64,000 nt of DNA. Source: Fasciolopsis buskii (taxonomy: Eukaryota > Platyhelminthes > Trematoda > Plagiorchiida > Fasciolidae). Positions within the stretch are counted from its first letter, which is position 1. Each line of letters begins with the position of its first letter. Where the stretch lies: the NCBI GenBank assembly GCA_008360955.1, contig LUCM01004968.1, forward strand, positions 291,488 to 355,487. The letters are read 5' to 3'. Shown here in pieces: positions 1-12,000 of this stretch. Under the pieces are notes generated by a model. It was not told the origin of the DNA and made no database searches. It saw only the letters and a program-made list of their open reading frames with translations. Position numbers and translations under genes: made by a program.

Positions 1-718
1 CATCGGAACTATTCGAATTTGGTGGTAGGTAAACACATCCTATGTAGATTGGGAGCTCGGGTAATTGTATCAGAATCCAAATGGTGTCAGGGATAGAATC
101 AAGAAGTGGATGATGGAGAACGGAAGCTTTGTGTGGCTGCTTTAGGTAGGCTAGGCAACCACCCCATCTACGATTTGACCTATTAGTTTGAAAGGGCGTA
201 TAGCCCGCCAGTAAAAACGTCGGAGTTGAACTGCGGTCTGTTAGCCAAGTCTCTGTTACCAAAATAATATCGTAAGAGTTTTTGGCTGTTAACAATCTCA
301 GCTCCCTTACTTTATGAGTCATTGATCGGGAGTTCAACTCGTGACCACACGATTCACGATAAAAGGAGTCACTTGACGTCCGTAAACCCCGATCATACAA
401 ATGTAGCGAAGAACAATCGAAATGAGATACTTCTACTACGGCACCAAAACTGTTAGAACAACATATATGAAGCACGGGCATAACTGAGGGCTGTTCTTCG
501 TAAGCAGACCGTTTCAGAGGGCGAACGGTGACAACAGAAACAGCAGTCTTCAACCCAGCAGAAACTTGGGCAGAACCGAAAATAGCTCTGGGACGAGCAC
601 AAACAGCTCGATGAAAACAAACAAATAGGTGAAGCAAACGAATGAACCGCTGGAAGGCCTTCAAATAAGCTTCGGTTGAACTGGCCATCAAAATACTACG
701 GTTCTCTGTTATCGTCAT
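1..718 (-). mobile_element. LINE ORF2 N-terminus with endonuclease domain, open and partial
   Basis: Reading the minus strand from ATG at 718 to base 1 gives 239 codons with no stop. The frame is open to about 785 upstream. The first ~120 residues are unrecognised. Then comes an APE-type endonuclease start: N-S-R-S-M-T-H-K-V-R-E-L-R-L-L and D-I-I-L-V-T-E-T-W-L, with the catalytic Asn and Glu regions of CR1/Jockey-type LINEs. Further on are L-A-G-Y-T-P-F and I-G-C-V-Y-L-P-P. The element continues off the left edge. It is the only LINE piece here without frame damage, and may be a young copy. Confidence 0.75.
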
Positions 719-1899
719 GGCTTGGCATCTCCTCTTCACATATTTTCCAAGTCCGCGGTGACAGAATTTTAAAAAATTAGGAAATCAATATTCATCATAT
801 AAAGAAATAACAAGGCCAAAAACTACTGTTTTCAGGCCTTTTCAGTTATTTTATCTCGCGTGGATCCCCTTCGATCTCAATGGCGAAAGTCAAACCTTCC
901 CAAGTTTCCATAGTTTGAGGAAATCTTTGTATGTATCTGCGCGATATCGTCGGCGCAGGCCGCTCCGAGGAAGAACATGCAGTTTATATGGCGCCTTTAA
1001 GTTCCCGCTAGACAAAAGTGCAACACAATTAACGCCTCGAAATACGAACCTGGGAAGGCTGGCTTTACGTTCTTATGGCAATTCTTCTTTGTCTCAGGTG
1101 TCAGTGCGAGGCCAGATAAGAGCACCACTGTCCTGGACTATACAGAGCCTTGCCGGTATCCTCAGTTTGTCGATTTCGTTGACTTGTATGGTTGATTTGC
1201 CCACAGCAGAGCAGAAGGGTTTTCCACTTCACCGGTGTCTTGTGGTGAGAAAGACATAATTCTCCATTTTCCAAGACAGCACAACAAGCATTTGCCCCCA
1301 ACAAGAACGCTATCGTCAAAATAATGCCGTTCATATAAGGTGAACTGCAGTTTTCCTTTCGCTGAAGCCAAAACCTTAAGCAACCAAGTCGGGAATGAGA
1401 TTCAGCGCGTAATGACGACATTTGGAAGCCCAGTGTTGTCCGCAGCTAACCCCTATCTCTGTTTCCTTGTGTCGCACAACCGCGAATTCATGATGCATAT
1501 AACTCGGTCAGGTTGGTTACAGTGCCCTGCGGTCACATCTTGCGTCGGCGATACGCATATTTTTTGCAAGAAATGACTGGTATTCCGCTGATCACCAACG
1601 GCTACAGAGGACCCTGTATAATCTTGTGAAACGGCCTTTTAAGTTTTGGTTTCTGACGCATAATTTTGCTTTCCAGACTCCGGTTGTGCCTTTCGACTAG
1701 CCCAAGGTTGCACTTATCGCATTAGCCATTTTGACTTCTGTTATTTGCGTTTGTTCTGCGTCGTCCCTGTTTAACTTTGATCTTGCCCCGCGCCTGCCTC
1801 TCGCGAACCAGAAAATATGCATTATTCCCATTATTACTATTACATGATGGGCTCGTAGGGTCACTTGCACCACCTCACATTCAAGTCTACATGCTCATG
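719..1899. other. No gene recognised
   Basis: Short open frames on both strands overlap (for example 915-1259 plus, 1101-1421 minus) but none shows a domain or consistent composition. The stretch may contain the 5' part of the minus-strand LINE that begins at 718, but I cannot show it. Confidence 0.4.
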
Positions 1900-2305
1900 T
1901 GCATACAGCTTCACTCACTGACCAGATGTCATTCCAATCACCTGCCTTATATCTGAGTAGGTCAGTGATGCCTTGCTCACCGGTTGGATCACTGCTTTTG
2001 TTTTTCCCCTACAGTTGCAACCAAACGCGGCTAAATTTTTAACAGGAGTGTGCTTCAAACACTGGACTGTAAGCTGCGTAGAACAAGGGTCTATCATCCA
2101 TATGCCAACCATTTTGTAGAAAGATTTCAGCTGCACTTAAATGCAGCTCTTTGGGCCCGGGAAAAGTCAATAGAAATGAAATATTATCGCCGAACTTTTA
2201 AGCATGCAAAAATCGAGAAATTAAATTCAGATCACACCGAGCAAGCTTCCGTTTCGTGTACGCTTTGTCTTCCCGGAGAGCTGGTGTCCTTGTCTGGGGC
2301 GATAC
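1900..2305 (+). mobile_element. Ty3/Gypsy integrase core fragment, decayed
   Basis: In one frame, P-D-V-I-P-I-T and L-L-T-G-W-I-T-A-F-V-F-P-L-Q are followed in another by Y-H-P-Y-A-N-H-F-V-E-R-F and later L-C-L-P-G-E-L. These correspond to the integrase catalytic core of Ty3/Gypsy elements (P-E-A-I-P, G-W-I-x-R-F-G-x-P, Y-H-P-Q-x-N-G-x-V-E-R-F, L-R-L-P-G-E). The second catalytic Asp position reads Asn, there is an internal TAG, and the frame changes near 2040. No LTRs were identified nearby. Confidence 0.65.
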
Positions 2306-3789
2306 AGATTGATTGCTGTTTTCCATGCTAAACGTCTCTCACAGCATACGAGAATACTTCATGCCAGTCCACTTTGAGGTTAACAACCTTCGTGTTAATT
2401 ATCAGCTGATTTGGGAACATTTAATTACGTTCTCTTCCGTGCTGATAGTGTTCGCTCACCACTGGAACAGTGGAAAGACAGTCTGTTTTGAGTGATAAAC
2501 AGAGCTGAATAATCCTCGCTTTGAACGTGGCCAGTTGGCTTGGCATGGCGTCAACGGATGATACCAAACTCGCCGTGGCAGAATTCACATTGAATGATGG
2601 ACTACCTACAACCCATGCACCACGCGATCCCAGTCAAGCCAACCGCTGTCAGCACCGTGCGTGTAGTTGTCTCGTCTAAATGGCGAAAGAACAATGCCCA
2701 TCCTACCGAAAGCACCAGATATAAGAATCATCCGCAGTAGCTGCAAGGTAAAGCGACCCGTCCGATTTTTCAATGTTGTTCAACTTGTTGAACATTGTTT
2801 CCTTTGCAAACGCACAAATGTACTAAATAGGATAAATCACGTAAGCCACGATATTGTACTAATAGGCATTTTTTGTGTTGCGTGAACAACGGCAGAAATG
2901 AGCATAGTTTTAGTGCATGTCACGGGGTAGAATGTCCACTAGTGCTCCTAAGCGCCGCTTCCGTCACTTTTTGGACTTATCTACTCTCAAGGAATTACTA
3001 GGTTTGAGGTAACTGACTGACACCCGCACCGCTATCTTCGTTTTCACCGTCAACGTTTTTCATGTACCAAAGGACAACGAGAGCCCAGTAACAGGAAACT
3101 TTCTTCAACACTTCATTAGAGATATTACGAATATAAGTGCGAGGCCTGTGGTCGCAGGGCACGATCAGCTACAGCGCTTTGACCGGCGCATATAAAACCA
3201 GCAGCTTGGCTGCAACGATGTGCGGGAGCATCTAGGCCGCCTGATAGCGCCTCCTGAGTTTGCGTCTTGAAGGTGTTTTGCACGCTTGATTTCCGAGGCA
3301 CGGTTAGCTTCCAGCGGGAATACAGCCTAGGTGATCTTATGGGTCGGAACAAGGCTATCTGTTCATTTCAGCTAAACAAAATCTTAAATCAAGACAACAT
3401 CTGAAGTCCAGTGTGACATCCGGGTGAGTCTCCAGTCTGGCCGGTACTTTAGTTACTTTAATAACTGCACTGTCTCGTTTTTTCAAGATCATATACTGCG
3501 CTTCAACGCGTATCAAGCTGATGATCGCTTCCTATTTTTCAGTCCTCACTATTTCTGCAAGATGTCCTCCATAGAAAGGAAAACACTGCATATCTGAGGG
3601 TTATCTAGCTTGCGTCTGGATCCTGCGAAATAATTCAGGACTCAAAATCCTTCAACTGACTGTCCTGTTTCAATCCGCCTTAAGGTAGCTGCAAAATTTG
3701 GCTAAGCTGATAGAAACTAATACCTTCCAAATGCCGCTTAAAAACAACAATTCTGTAATTTTATTTTCCTCTTTTTCTTGCAGTTTATC
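2306..3789. other. No gene recognised
   Basis: Possibly the degraded 3' part of the Gypsy element, but no conserved motif is visible. Open frames are short and on opposing strands. Confidence 0.35.
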
Positions 3790-5060
3790 CTTTTAGGTCC
3801 AACCCGATAACCACACATTCCCACCTTTGCCCTACAGCCTCTGCGGCTACACCCAGCTACATTGATTTTCCTACAAGTGCAGTTTGCCAAGGCTTCAGAA
3901 GTCTAAATCTAAGATGCTACATTGGTCTTGACTTTGTCCACCACCACATCGAAAATGGGACGACAGCTATGACATCAACGTTCCACACTTCCCTTTTCCG
4001 AGACGTTTCCATATTTTGGACCTCCCCGAATACTGGAAAAAAGCTGCAAATACACATACTTCCAAGAAAGTCAGTCGGCACCTAACCTCTGGCAATAGAC
4101 CAGTTAGTACAATCAGCACCCCATGAAGTGCTCGAATGCATCCTTAAATAAGCTCCTCCCCATTGCTTACGTTGAACGAACAGCTTCCACCCTTCTCAAA
4201 ATGAATTCCTTCCTGATAGATCCCGCATCCCTTATAAAGAACCCGGAAGCTCCTGACTATGGCCAAAGTTTATATGTCGTCCCTGTCGACGTCTCTGAGG
4301 CCTTTGATAGCGTACCCCAAATCGCGCTGCTCCTTAGACCTCAAAGCTATGATTTTGTTGGTCCCATACTAAAAGTCCTGCGCAGCTTTCTAGCCAGCCG
4401 AAAAACCACGGTGAAGTTAGGGCACGGGCCCTCGCAACCAGTGCGAGTCAACGCGGAAGTACCATAAGGTCTGGTGCATGGCCCCTCCTTTTTCTAGTGT
4501 GCATCACTGACCTCCCTCAAACCCTCCTTATCTCATTGTCATTTATGCGGACGAGGTGGCCTTTTGTTCCCCAACCTCGAAATTTTGCAGACATCCATTA
4601 ACAAAGACATGAAGGGGTCTGGAGGATCAAGCGTTTTTTGACGGCGACAAGTTTGTCAGCGTGATTCTTGGTAAAGCACACCAGCTCAGATTTGTCATAA
4701 ACAGGGCTGCTACCCTGGCCAGGGCCGATCGCCACAAAGCATTAGTTTCCCTTCTGATCAGTTATATTTACTCCTCACATTGTGATCAGCCAAGAATGCT
4801 GCACTCCGAGTACTAAACTCGATTCGCAGGTCTATGGTGCGTATATCAATTCATAACTTTTCCGAATCTACGAAAACTTTATTCACCCCTCTCAGAACAC
4901 GGAAGCCAAATCACATAAACTAACCTGGCCAGAGGTCGGAAAACATGAGGAGGGATCCAAAGGGCATTCACTAGAATTGTTTGGGGGCTTACCCACTCAC
5001 CTTACTCGTCGCATCTTAAGACACAATTTCTCTCCCATGACGTGACACGCACATTGAGTA
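3790..5060 (+). mobile_element. CR1/Jockey-like LINE reverse transcriptase, decayed
   Basis: Around 4276 the frame reads V-P-V-D-V-S-E-A-F-D-S-V-P, the RT motif normally D-F-S-K-A-F-D-S-V-P. V-L-R-S-F-L-A-S-R-K and V-N-A-E-V-P-stop-G-L-V-H-G-P-L-L-F-L follow. The stop sits where the family has Gln (V-P-Q-G). Near 4544 the catalytic box reads Y-A-D-E instead of Y-A-D-D. Around 4955-5010 a C-terminal signature (R-A-F-T-R-I-V-W-G-L-T-H) is recognisable. Stops and frame changes show it is inactive. Confidence 0.75.
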
Positions 5061-5740
5061 ATCACTTTCCAGTGTATCATCCCCACACATCAGGCCAATT
5101 AGATAAATATTTTGGCCCTTGGTCTCCCTCGTCATTAGAGGCGCACTCCAGAGCGGTTTCAAACCAGGGCTTTGGATATTTCCGAGAGCCGGTTTATTTT
5201 GCCCATAGAGTGACATCCCTATGGAGAAATTGTAGCATTATCCAGCGATTCCATTTTCAAGAAAAACCTAGAGATCCATCTGGCACTAATGGCCTAATTT
5301 CTTAGCTGAATCTCGGCCATACCAGCGTGGAGCAATTATACCTCCTCAAATTAGCGCCTAGCCGCCTAACTCGCTTGACACTATCACTAATGTGACCGTG
5401 CACAGTTGCCACATAGTGGATGCCGCTCTCCCAGATATTTTTGTTTCATCTCAGTGCTGTCCCAACAAGACTCGAAGTAAGAGCTTAAAAAGCCAGAGCA
5501 AACGGGCTTGTTGGACTCGAATTTTTTGTAATTCGTCACGACTCCAAGACATTTGTTTTACACTACCATTCATAAACAAACAGGTGCTATAGTGACCTTA
5601 CATGCAGGCGGGGATTTGACTGTTCTGATGGGATAAGAGGGCCCCAAGGCCGTTGCCCCGGGCCGTCCGGATAACCCGATCACAACATTCGGCCTCTAGT
5701 ATTTTCATGAAAATTCTACATTAACGCTTGTTAAGCTGCA
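5061..5740. other. Region upstream of the VWA3B-like start codon
   Basis: No clear core promoter element or coding motif is visible. Part may be 5' UTR or first-exon sequence of the VWA3B-like transcript. Short open frames at 5042-5305 and 5392-5592 show no recognisable domain. Confidence 0.3.
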
Positions 5741-6026
5741 ATGAGCGTGAGGTGGAAAATTGCGAACGATGTCCACCAAGAACATTCCAATGAAAAATCA
5801 TTAAAAGATACTGTTTTTGAGAGTAAACTGAGTTGCAAAGTACTCCCTGTCAAAACATGTCTTGTTACAAGTGACTTCGATACTTCCAACCGAGATCTCT
5901 CTGTTGTGGATCAAAGTGTCTCGGTTTTGTTGAGCACAAATAGTTGGCTCTCTCTATATGGACTGAGTGCCTCCGGCTTAGAAAAGAAGGACGTTATTCG
6001 TTCCATAGGGTTCCTTGTAAAAGAAG
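5741..6026 (+). CDS. VWA3B-like: VWA3B-like exon 1 (start codon exon)
   Basis: The ATG at 5741 opens 95 codons plus one base, ending at AAGAAG|gtatca. An in-frame TAA lies at 5732-5734, so the protein very probably starts here. The only escape is an acceptor at 5734-5735, which would make this an internal exon. Near residue 69 the exon contains W-L-S-L-Y-G-L followed by a leucine-rich helix. This segment recurs at exons 7 and 14 and marks the family. The first ~60 residues are polar and unrecognised. Confidence 0.75.
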
Positions 6027-9000
6027 GTATCACGTGAAATTTTGCTTACCTTCTAGAATACATACCAATTTTAGGTAAATTTGTTAAATCGACATATTCC
6101 GAAGGCTTGTTTGCCCAGGTTAACAGCGGATATGCTGGAAGAATGTATAACGTAGGTTTGATTTGCTTCTTGTGAGTATTTTTCAAGATTACCGCCAACA
6201 TGGGACACCTTACGGAAATTGCGAATCGACTGTCTCGTTCTGTCAATCGTTTTAAGTCGAGACTGGATTGGCTTACGTCTGGCAGTAGAAATTTGTTCGG
6301 TGTTGTACAGGAGCATTCGGTTGTTATTCTATTAGACAACAAAACTCTGTCAATTGAAAGATACAAACGATATAACGAGGCAGTAAAGTGTCTTATATCA
6401 GATCAGATATGCCAAGTTGCACAGTTTAATCTAATAAGGTGAATTAATCACGAATAACCTGGTTAAATGATTGCAGATGTCAGCCTCTGGTAGATATGCT
6501 ATCATCTGATCTCGTGGCTGTAACAAAAGAGTCAATTTTGCAGGCACTGTCTTGGATTGATGGTCTTGCTTTCCTTTCAAAATCGGAAGTGACAAGCACT
6601 GCGGAATGTATATCTTTCCTAAACAAACAAAATTGGGTAGGCACTTCCTGTTCCTAATGTTTGTAAATTCCTTCACCTTTTATCCCTGAAGATCATTTAT
6701 ATATGCTTTCTAATGGCCTCGACGTTTTTAGAACGTGGAAGCAAATTTCTTTTACTGACTTTTCCAGTTACACGCCAGTCAGGTTAATTTATCCATTCGG
6801 GAATCTGGTTTAATCGGGTGTTAATACACTAGCGAGGGTCAGAGAACTAGACTGCAAAAGATGAGCGAGGGGCATCCGCTAGCTCACAGCGATCAGTAAC
6901 CGTGCAAATCAGTAATGGATAGGTGCAACATAATGTGGTGAAGTTCAGCAAACCGTTCGGAGCCTGCCCGATAGCGTAATGGCTAAGGCGTTCGACTCAG
7001 AATCGTTCGATCCGGGTTCGCGTCCCAGTTCGGGCGTGGTGGATATGCACTGCTGATGATTCCTAACAAGGATGAAACAGCTGTACAGTGCTTCCATGGT
7101 TTATTTATGGTGAGTTGAGCGATGATATCACATTTAAATTAATTGACAGCAACACGCAGCACAAAGTCTGGTTGTTTATGAGGGGCTTTTATCAGAAATA
7201 ATATGTAAGACATATGTAAGGTATATGAGAACAGCATTGGAATTACGGTTAGACAAGTGAGAATTAGTTAACTCATTGATATGTTTGCTTCTAAAAATGG
7301 AATTCCCGAAGGGCTGTTAGATAAAAAAAGACGTATTCCTAACCACAACTCTACAGGCATTTGCCTCAGGGTTTGACTGTAATTATTCGTAAATAACACA
7401 AACGAAAAGCCTTCTCCACTGAATGGTTTACTCACTACTGTTTAATTGGATTCTACTATGAGATGCCAGACGGATTTCAGGTCGACGTGAAAACGCATCG
7501 TCAATAGCCAGAGGGTATGGTGAACCTAAAATGATACCCCGTAGTCAGCACGTGCATGCTACCATGCTTCACCCAACCCGTCAGGGCAACCTTTTGATGG
7601 CTTGAAATGGGTCTTATGTAAAACAGACTCTCGCATTTCTTGGTAATGCTCACAATGCTTGCATCCAATATTATCTAGGACTTTTGATGTTACCGGATCT
7701 CTTTGAGCACTTCAAGGTAAGTTGCTGCAAGTTGGATGAATTGACTGAAGAAAGTAAAAATAAATTCACCCTGCAAGTAACAAGAAAATTCAAACCCAGA
7801 AATAAAAGCATAGGATATGAAGCCAAAACCTATAAATTTGTTACTTTAGAATTTTCCAACTAAAAAGGTACGATACAAAAGCCAAGAGATGCATTTTTAT
7901 CACAGAAACAAACCCCAACAGTTCTATGGAATGATAAGTGCTCCCGTGCCTATATCAGTAATAATGGTTTGTGAGCCTCGGGGCGATTGGCGTACGTGTC
8001 ACGTGTGAAGTGTTTTCCACAAAACATGTAGATAAAGTGAACGCAGAACATTTTTAATCCCTGGCCGACAATAGATATTTTGTCATTTCAAATGCCAAAC
8101 TACTACAAATGTTTCTGGCTTGCTTTTCCGCGAGTGCATCCTGCTCCTTTTCCGGATGAACAAGTAACAAGAAATCAATCGTGTAATATTAATAGACAGT
8201 TCGTTCGAAGACACTGAGGTAGGATAACTGGTTTTAAGTAATTCCTGTCTCTGTCTTCCTGGTATTTGATTCAAATATAAAGTAATAGTTTAGGAATAGC
8301 CGTGGCAGATAACGTAACTTGAAACCATTTGGAGGTTTTGCGAATATATCAGAAAGTTTGATCCATTTTATTCCGTGACTTTGCTGCAAACCTGTTTTTC
8401 CTACCAATAAAAATTTTCGTAGCTGATCTTTTGACTGCTAACCATCGTCGCCCTTTAAAATCCATAAATGCAATTGAATTATATTTTTGGGCAAAGACTG
8501 TTGTGCAGAACGAACTGAATGGTTTACTTCTACCCACTTTATGGTCAAACTATTGATATACTTGGATTTGTGTTGAATTAAGGACTTCGGATTCTCGCGA
8601 CACAAATCTTTTGCGTTGGACAAACTGGATACACTTTTGACTAGGGCCTTAACATGTTTTCCAAAAAAAGCTAAGAAAATCGCTAACATGTACGTCTTTT
8701 CAAGTATTTTGGTTATACATCATCTTTCAAAGGGTTCCTCGTATTCCTCCATCTTCATGGAAATATAATTCACATTTAGTGGCAGAAGTTCTGTCGAAAT
8801 CCTACTTAAATTCTGCTTACATAACGACGAATATCAGAGTCACCTGCTTCCCTTTTTCAGTGTCCGCAGAATGAGAAGTTTCAGTTTTACTACTAATGGA
8901 CGAACCATTCTAGAAGCAATCCAACCCATGAATTTACAGAATTGTGTTTGACGATGAAAAGTGTTGTGTAATACCCGATCTTCAGTCACTTGTGGATGGT

Positions 9001-12000
9001 TTATCTAGGGTTCTTGCGTCTTGAGTTTTGAGACATTGATATAACTACATATATATATATGATAATGATACGTACTGATAGATGTATATAAGATATTGAT
9101 ATATTCCACATATTTAACCTGTCCCTTAGAAATATGAAGCTGTGTATCTGATAACTGACGGTGCTGCTAGTCTTGGATCTCCTGAATGCTTAAGACAAGC
9201 AGTATCTGCAATGAAATGTGCACTCAACGTTGTTGCTTTCAATTGTCCAAACACTGAATCGCATCACTACTTACAGTCGTTGTGCGATATGACCGGAGGA
9301 AGGTGAGTTCATATCATTATTGTTGAGTTTTCCCCTTTCACCCAGCGTTTTGGCTCTGTAACACTATTGGAAGATTTAATTCAAAAGGCCTTTAGACTTA
9401 TTGTTTACCACTATTTCACTAGTGGGCGTTTAACTAACCCTACCGAAACAACAAAAATTACTTTGTAGAGCTATTTGTAGCTACAGTGGCACAATTCTAT
9501 TTGGCTTTATCATCACCGCTTGCCAATAATCCTTACGTTCTTTCGCTTTTATTGGTTTTGTTGAGATTAATATCAACGCCGTGAATAGATTATCGTGAAA
9601 TATTCAGGCTATTATGAGTTTTATAACCATAAAATAACACAACATTATAAGATAAATGTGTTGCTTTTCCCATCCACCAGAATTATTAGCTTTTGTCAGT
9701 TTTTAACCGCTCAGATAGTATTTCGTGTACTTGGTTCATTTCAAACATTCCGAGGTACTTTAATATTTTTGAAATTTAAATAGAATTACAAAATATGAAT
9801 TGCACAGCACATTTCATTCCAACCTAATCGACATGAATTTCGGCGTCATTATTATTTATTTACACAATTCGGATTTTTCCTATGTCATATGTTAGTGCAT
9901 GCATTGATCTTAATGAAGGACTTCCAGTTAAAAACTCTCTTAAATCTTCAGTATTGTCGTAAATATCTTTACAAGCTGCGAAATGATGTACCCAAAAATC
10001 TTGTATAAACAACAAGTTTCCTAGTAGATTGTTAAAGGATTAGTTTTATGCAATAATTGAAATGAAAAATTCTTTCACCGGTTTTGCGATTTTGGTTGTT
10101 TATTCGCTCCTAGATTTCATTCTTACTTACCTGACTTGCGAATCCCAGTTCACACTGCCAAGCACTGTAATGCAGCCGACCATCAAGCATCATTAGCAGT
10201 GCATTTTCTTGAGTGCGGCGTCTGTCCAAAAAGTTGGCAACAACGCACCGATTGCACGCGAATTTTTGAGGAGCTTGAGGAGGCTCGAGACACACTGAAG
10301 TTGATTCAACAGGTGCTGAAGGATGTAGAGAAAACTCCTGATAATGTGGTTACTGCAGAAAGTAAGCCACTTAAACGTTACTGTAGATCGTTTTGTCTTT
10401 GATAAAAGTAGTGTGAAATAACAGGGTAATTTCTCAAAATAACAGTGTTTTAACTGTCGTGTTTAATGCCTGCACGACCTTTCATTGACTTTCACTCGTC
10501 ATTTTTCGGTTTTCTATTGCTTATTAACAGTACAATGCAAATAGTAATGTTTTATTTGTAAGGTGACATCTTAATGTTTTTAATCATCGTAGGAGGACGC
10601 CGAGGATGTAACGATAAAGCTACTACCAGTATATTGACGTATTAAATGCTTCATATGTAACATAGAATTACAGGATAATTAGTGTCATTTGTGACTGTTG
10701 GACGTTCTGGTTACTAAGATGGTCTTAAAAAACAAACTAAACAAACTGATGGAAGTTAACCCTGAAAAATTGGCAAGTCGCATTGTTCGCAAGTAGCGCT
10801 GTCTTACTGGTATTATTATTTCTTCTTAAGTACGGTTTGCTATATGCAAGTGGCTGGGTTGTTATGGGTTGGAAAATAGTGGTAAAAGTTTAAGCACTGG
10901 CTGAGTAACACCGCTCTCTTTAAAAGTGTTTGATTAAAATCTGTAAAAAACTCACTAGCACCTTAAAAGCTGAACTATTTTGTGTTACACCCTGACACTC
11001 AAGTGCGCAAGCATCTGGTCAAATTGGGCGTTCTATGCTTGTGTAAATCTGGCATCTCTTTATCGGGCGTACATTTTGCTTTAGCAACAGACTAAACTAC
11101 GTCTTGCACGCTATAACTAACGTTGCATATGAATCAGAGATAGATGGGTATAAGTTTCCAGTGATAGAAATGTTGATGCTTTTTGGTATAATTCTGCTGG
11201 GCGTTGAGACACACTCGGTTAGTTTCCATTGGTGAAATTCATCTTGTACTTCTCTAGGAAAATGTTGTGATTGTAATTCTGATTTATGACCCTAATTTTA
11301 ACGAAGGCATTACTCTATTCTGATTTCTGGAAGCAATATTTTAATGTAGGATAAAACATATTAGTTATTAACTGAATAGTGTGATGCATATCTCTGCAGG
11401 TGATAACAATAAAAACCCGATGTATTTGGTAGAATTGTTGGAAAACACCAGTGCAATCTGTTCCACGCATTGTTATGTTTGCCTTCGTTTTACACTTCCT
11501 ACACAAACCAGGACACCTAAGCAGTAGAGCTTGTTTAACATTTTGTCAATTGTCAGAGGTAGCCATTTGTTCGTAAAATTATTTAAATATTGGGCCTTAG
11601 ATATCTGTATTCGGGTTTTGACTGCGCGTCATTTTTGTCTTACTGTAGGCATATCAACCGACCAGACTAGCCAGCCGGCCTTAACCGCAAATGCATGCAG
11701 TATTCATGGAAAACCTGAAGAATGCATGTCTTCTGTTGAGTGGCTTAAACGGCACGGGTTGCGTGCACAGAAACTGGATGTGTTTGACGTGTTGTCCGCC
11801 GTTTCCTTCAAACACTGTGATGGAGTGATCAACCTACTAAAACCCCCAGTGGGGGATATTCGGGAACCAGATTATCCAGAAAACTTTGGCCATCGTGCTG
11901 CTAGTTTATCGTTCCCTGTAGCCGTAAGTCTTGATTTGTGATGTCGTCTAACTTGCTGCACCGTTCTGATAGTATCCTATGATTTGTTGTCACCATGAAT

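Noticed and set aside
6957..7040. Possible functional tRNA gene (box A and box B present)
   Set aside because: Flanks lack a matching acceptor stem, and the same sequence recurs with a long unrelated body, so it is the head of a SINE.
11531..11648. Upstream extension of exon 7 to an ATG at 11531
   Set aside because: A clear acceptor at 11647-11648 fits the phase of exon 6, and the extension has no family similarity.
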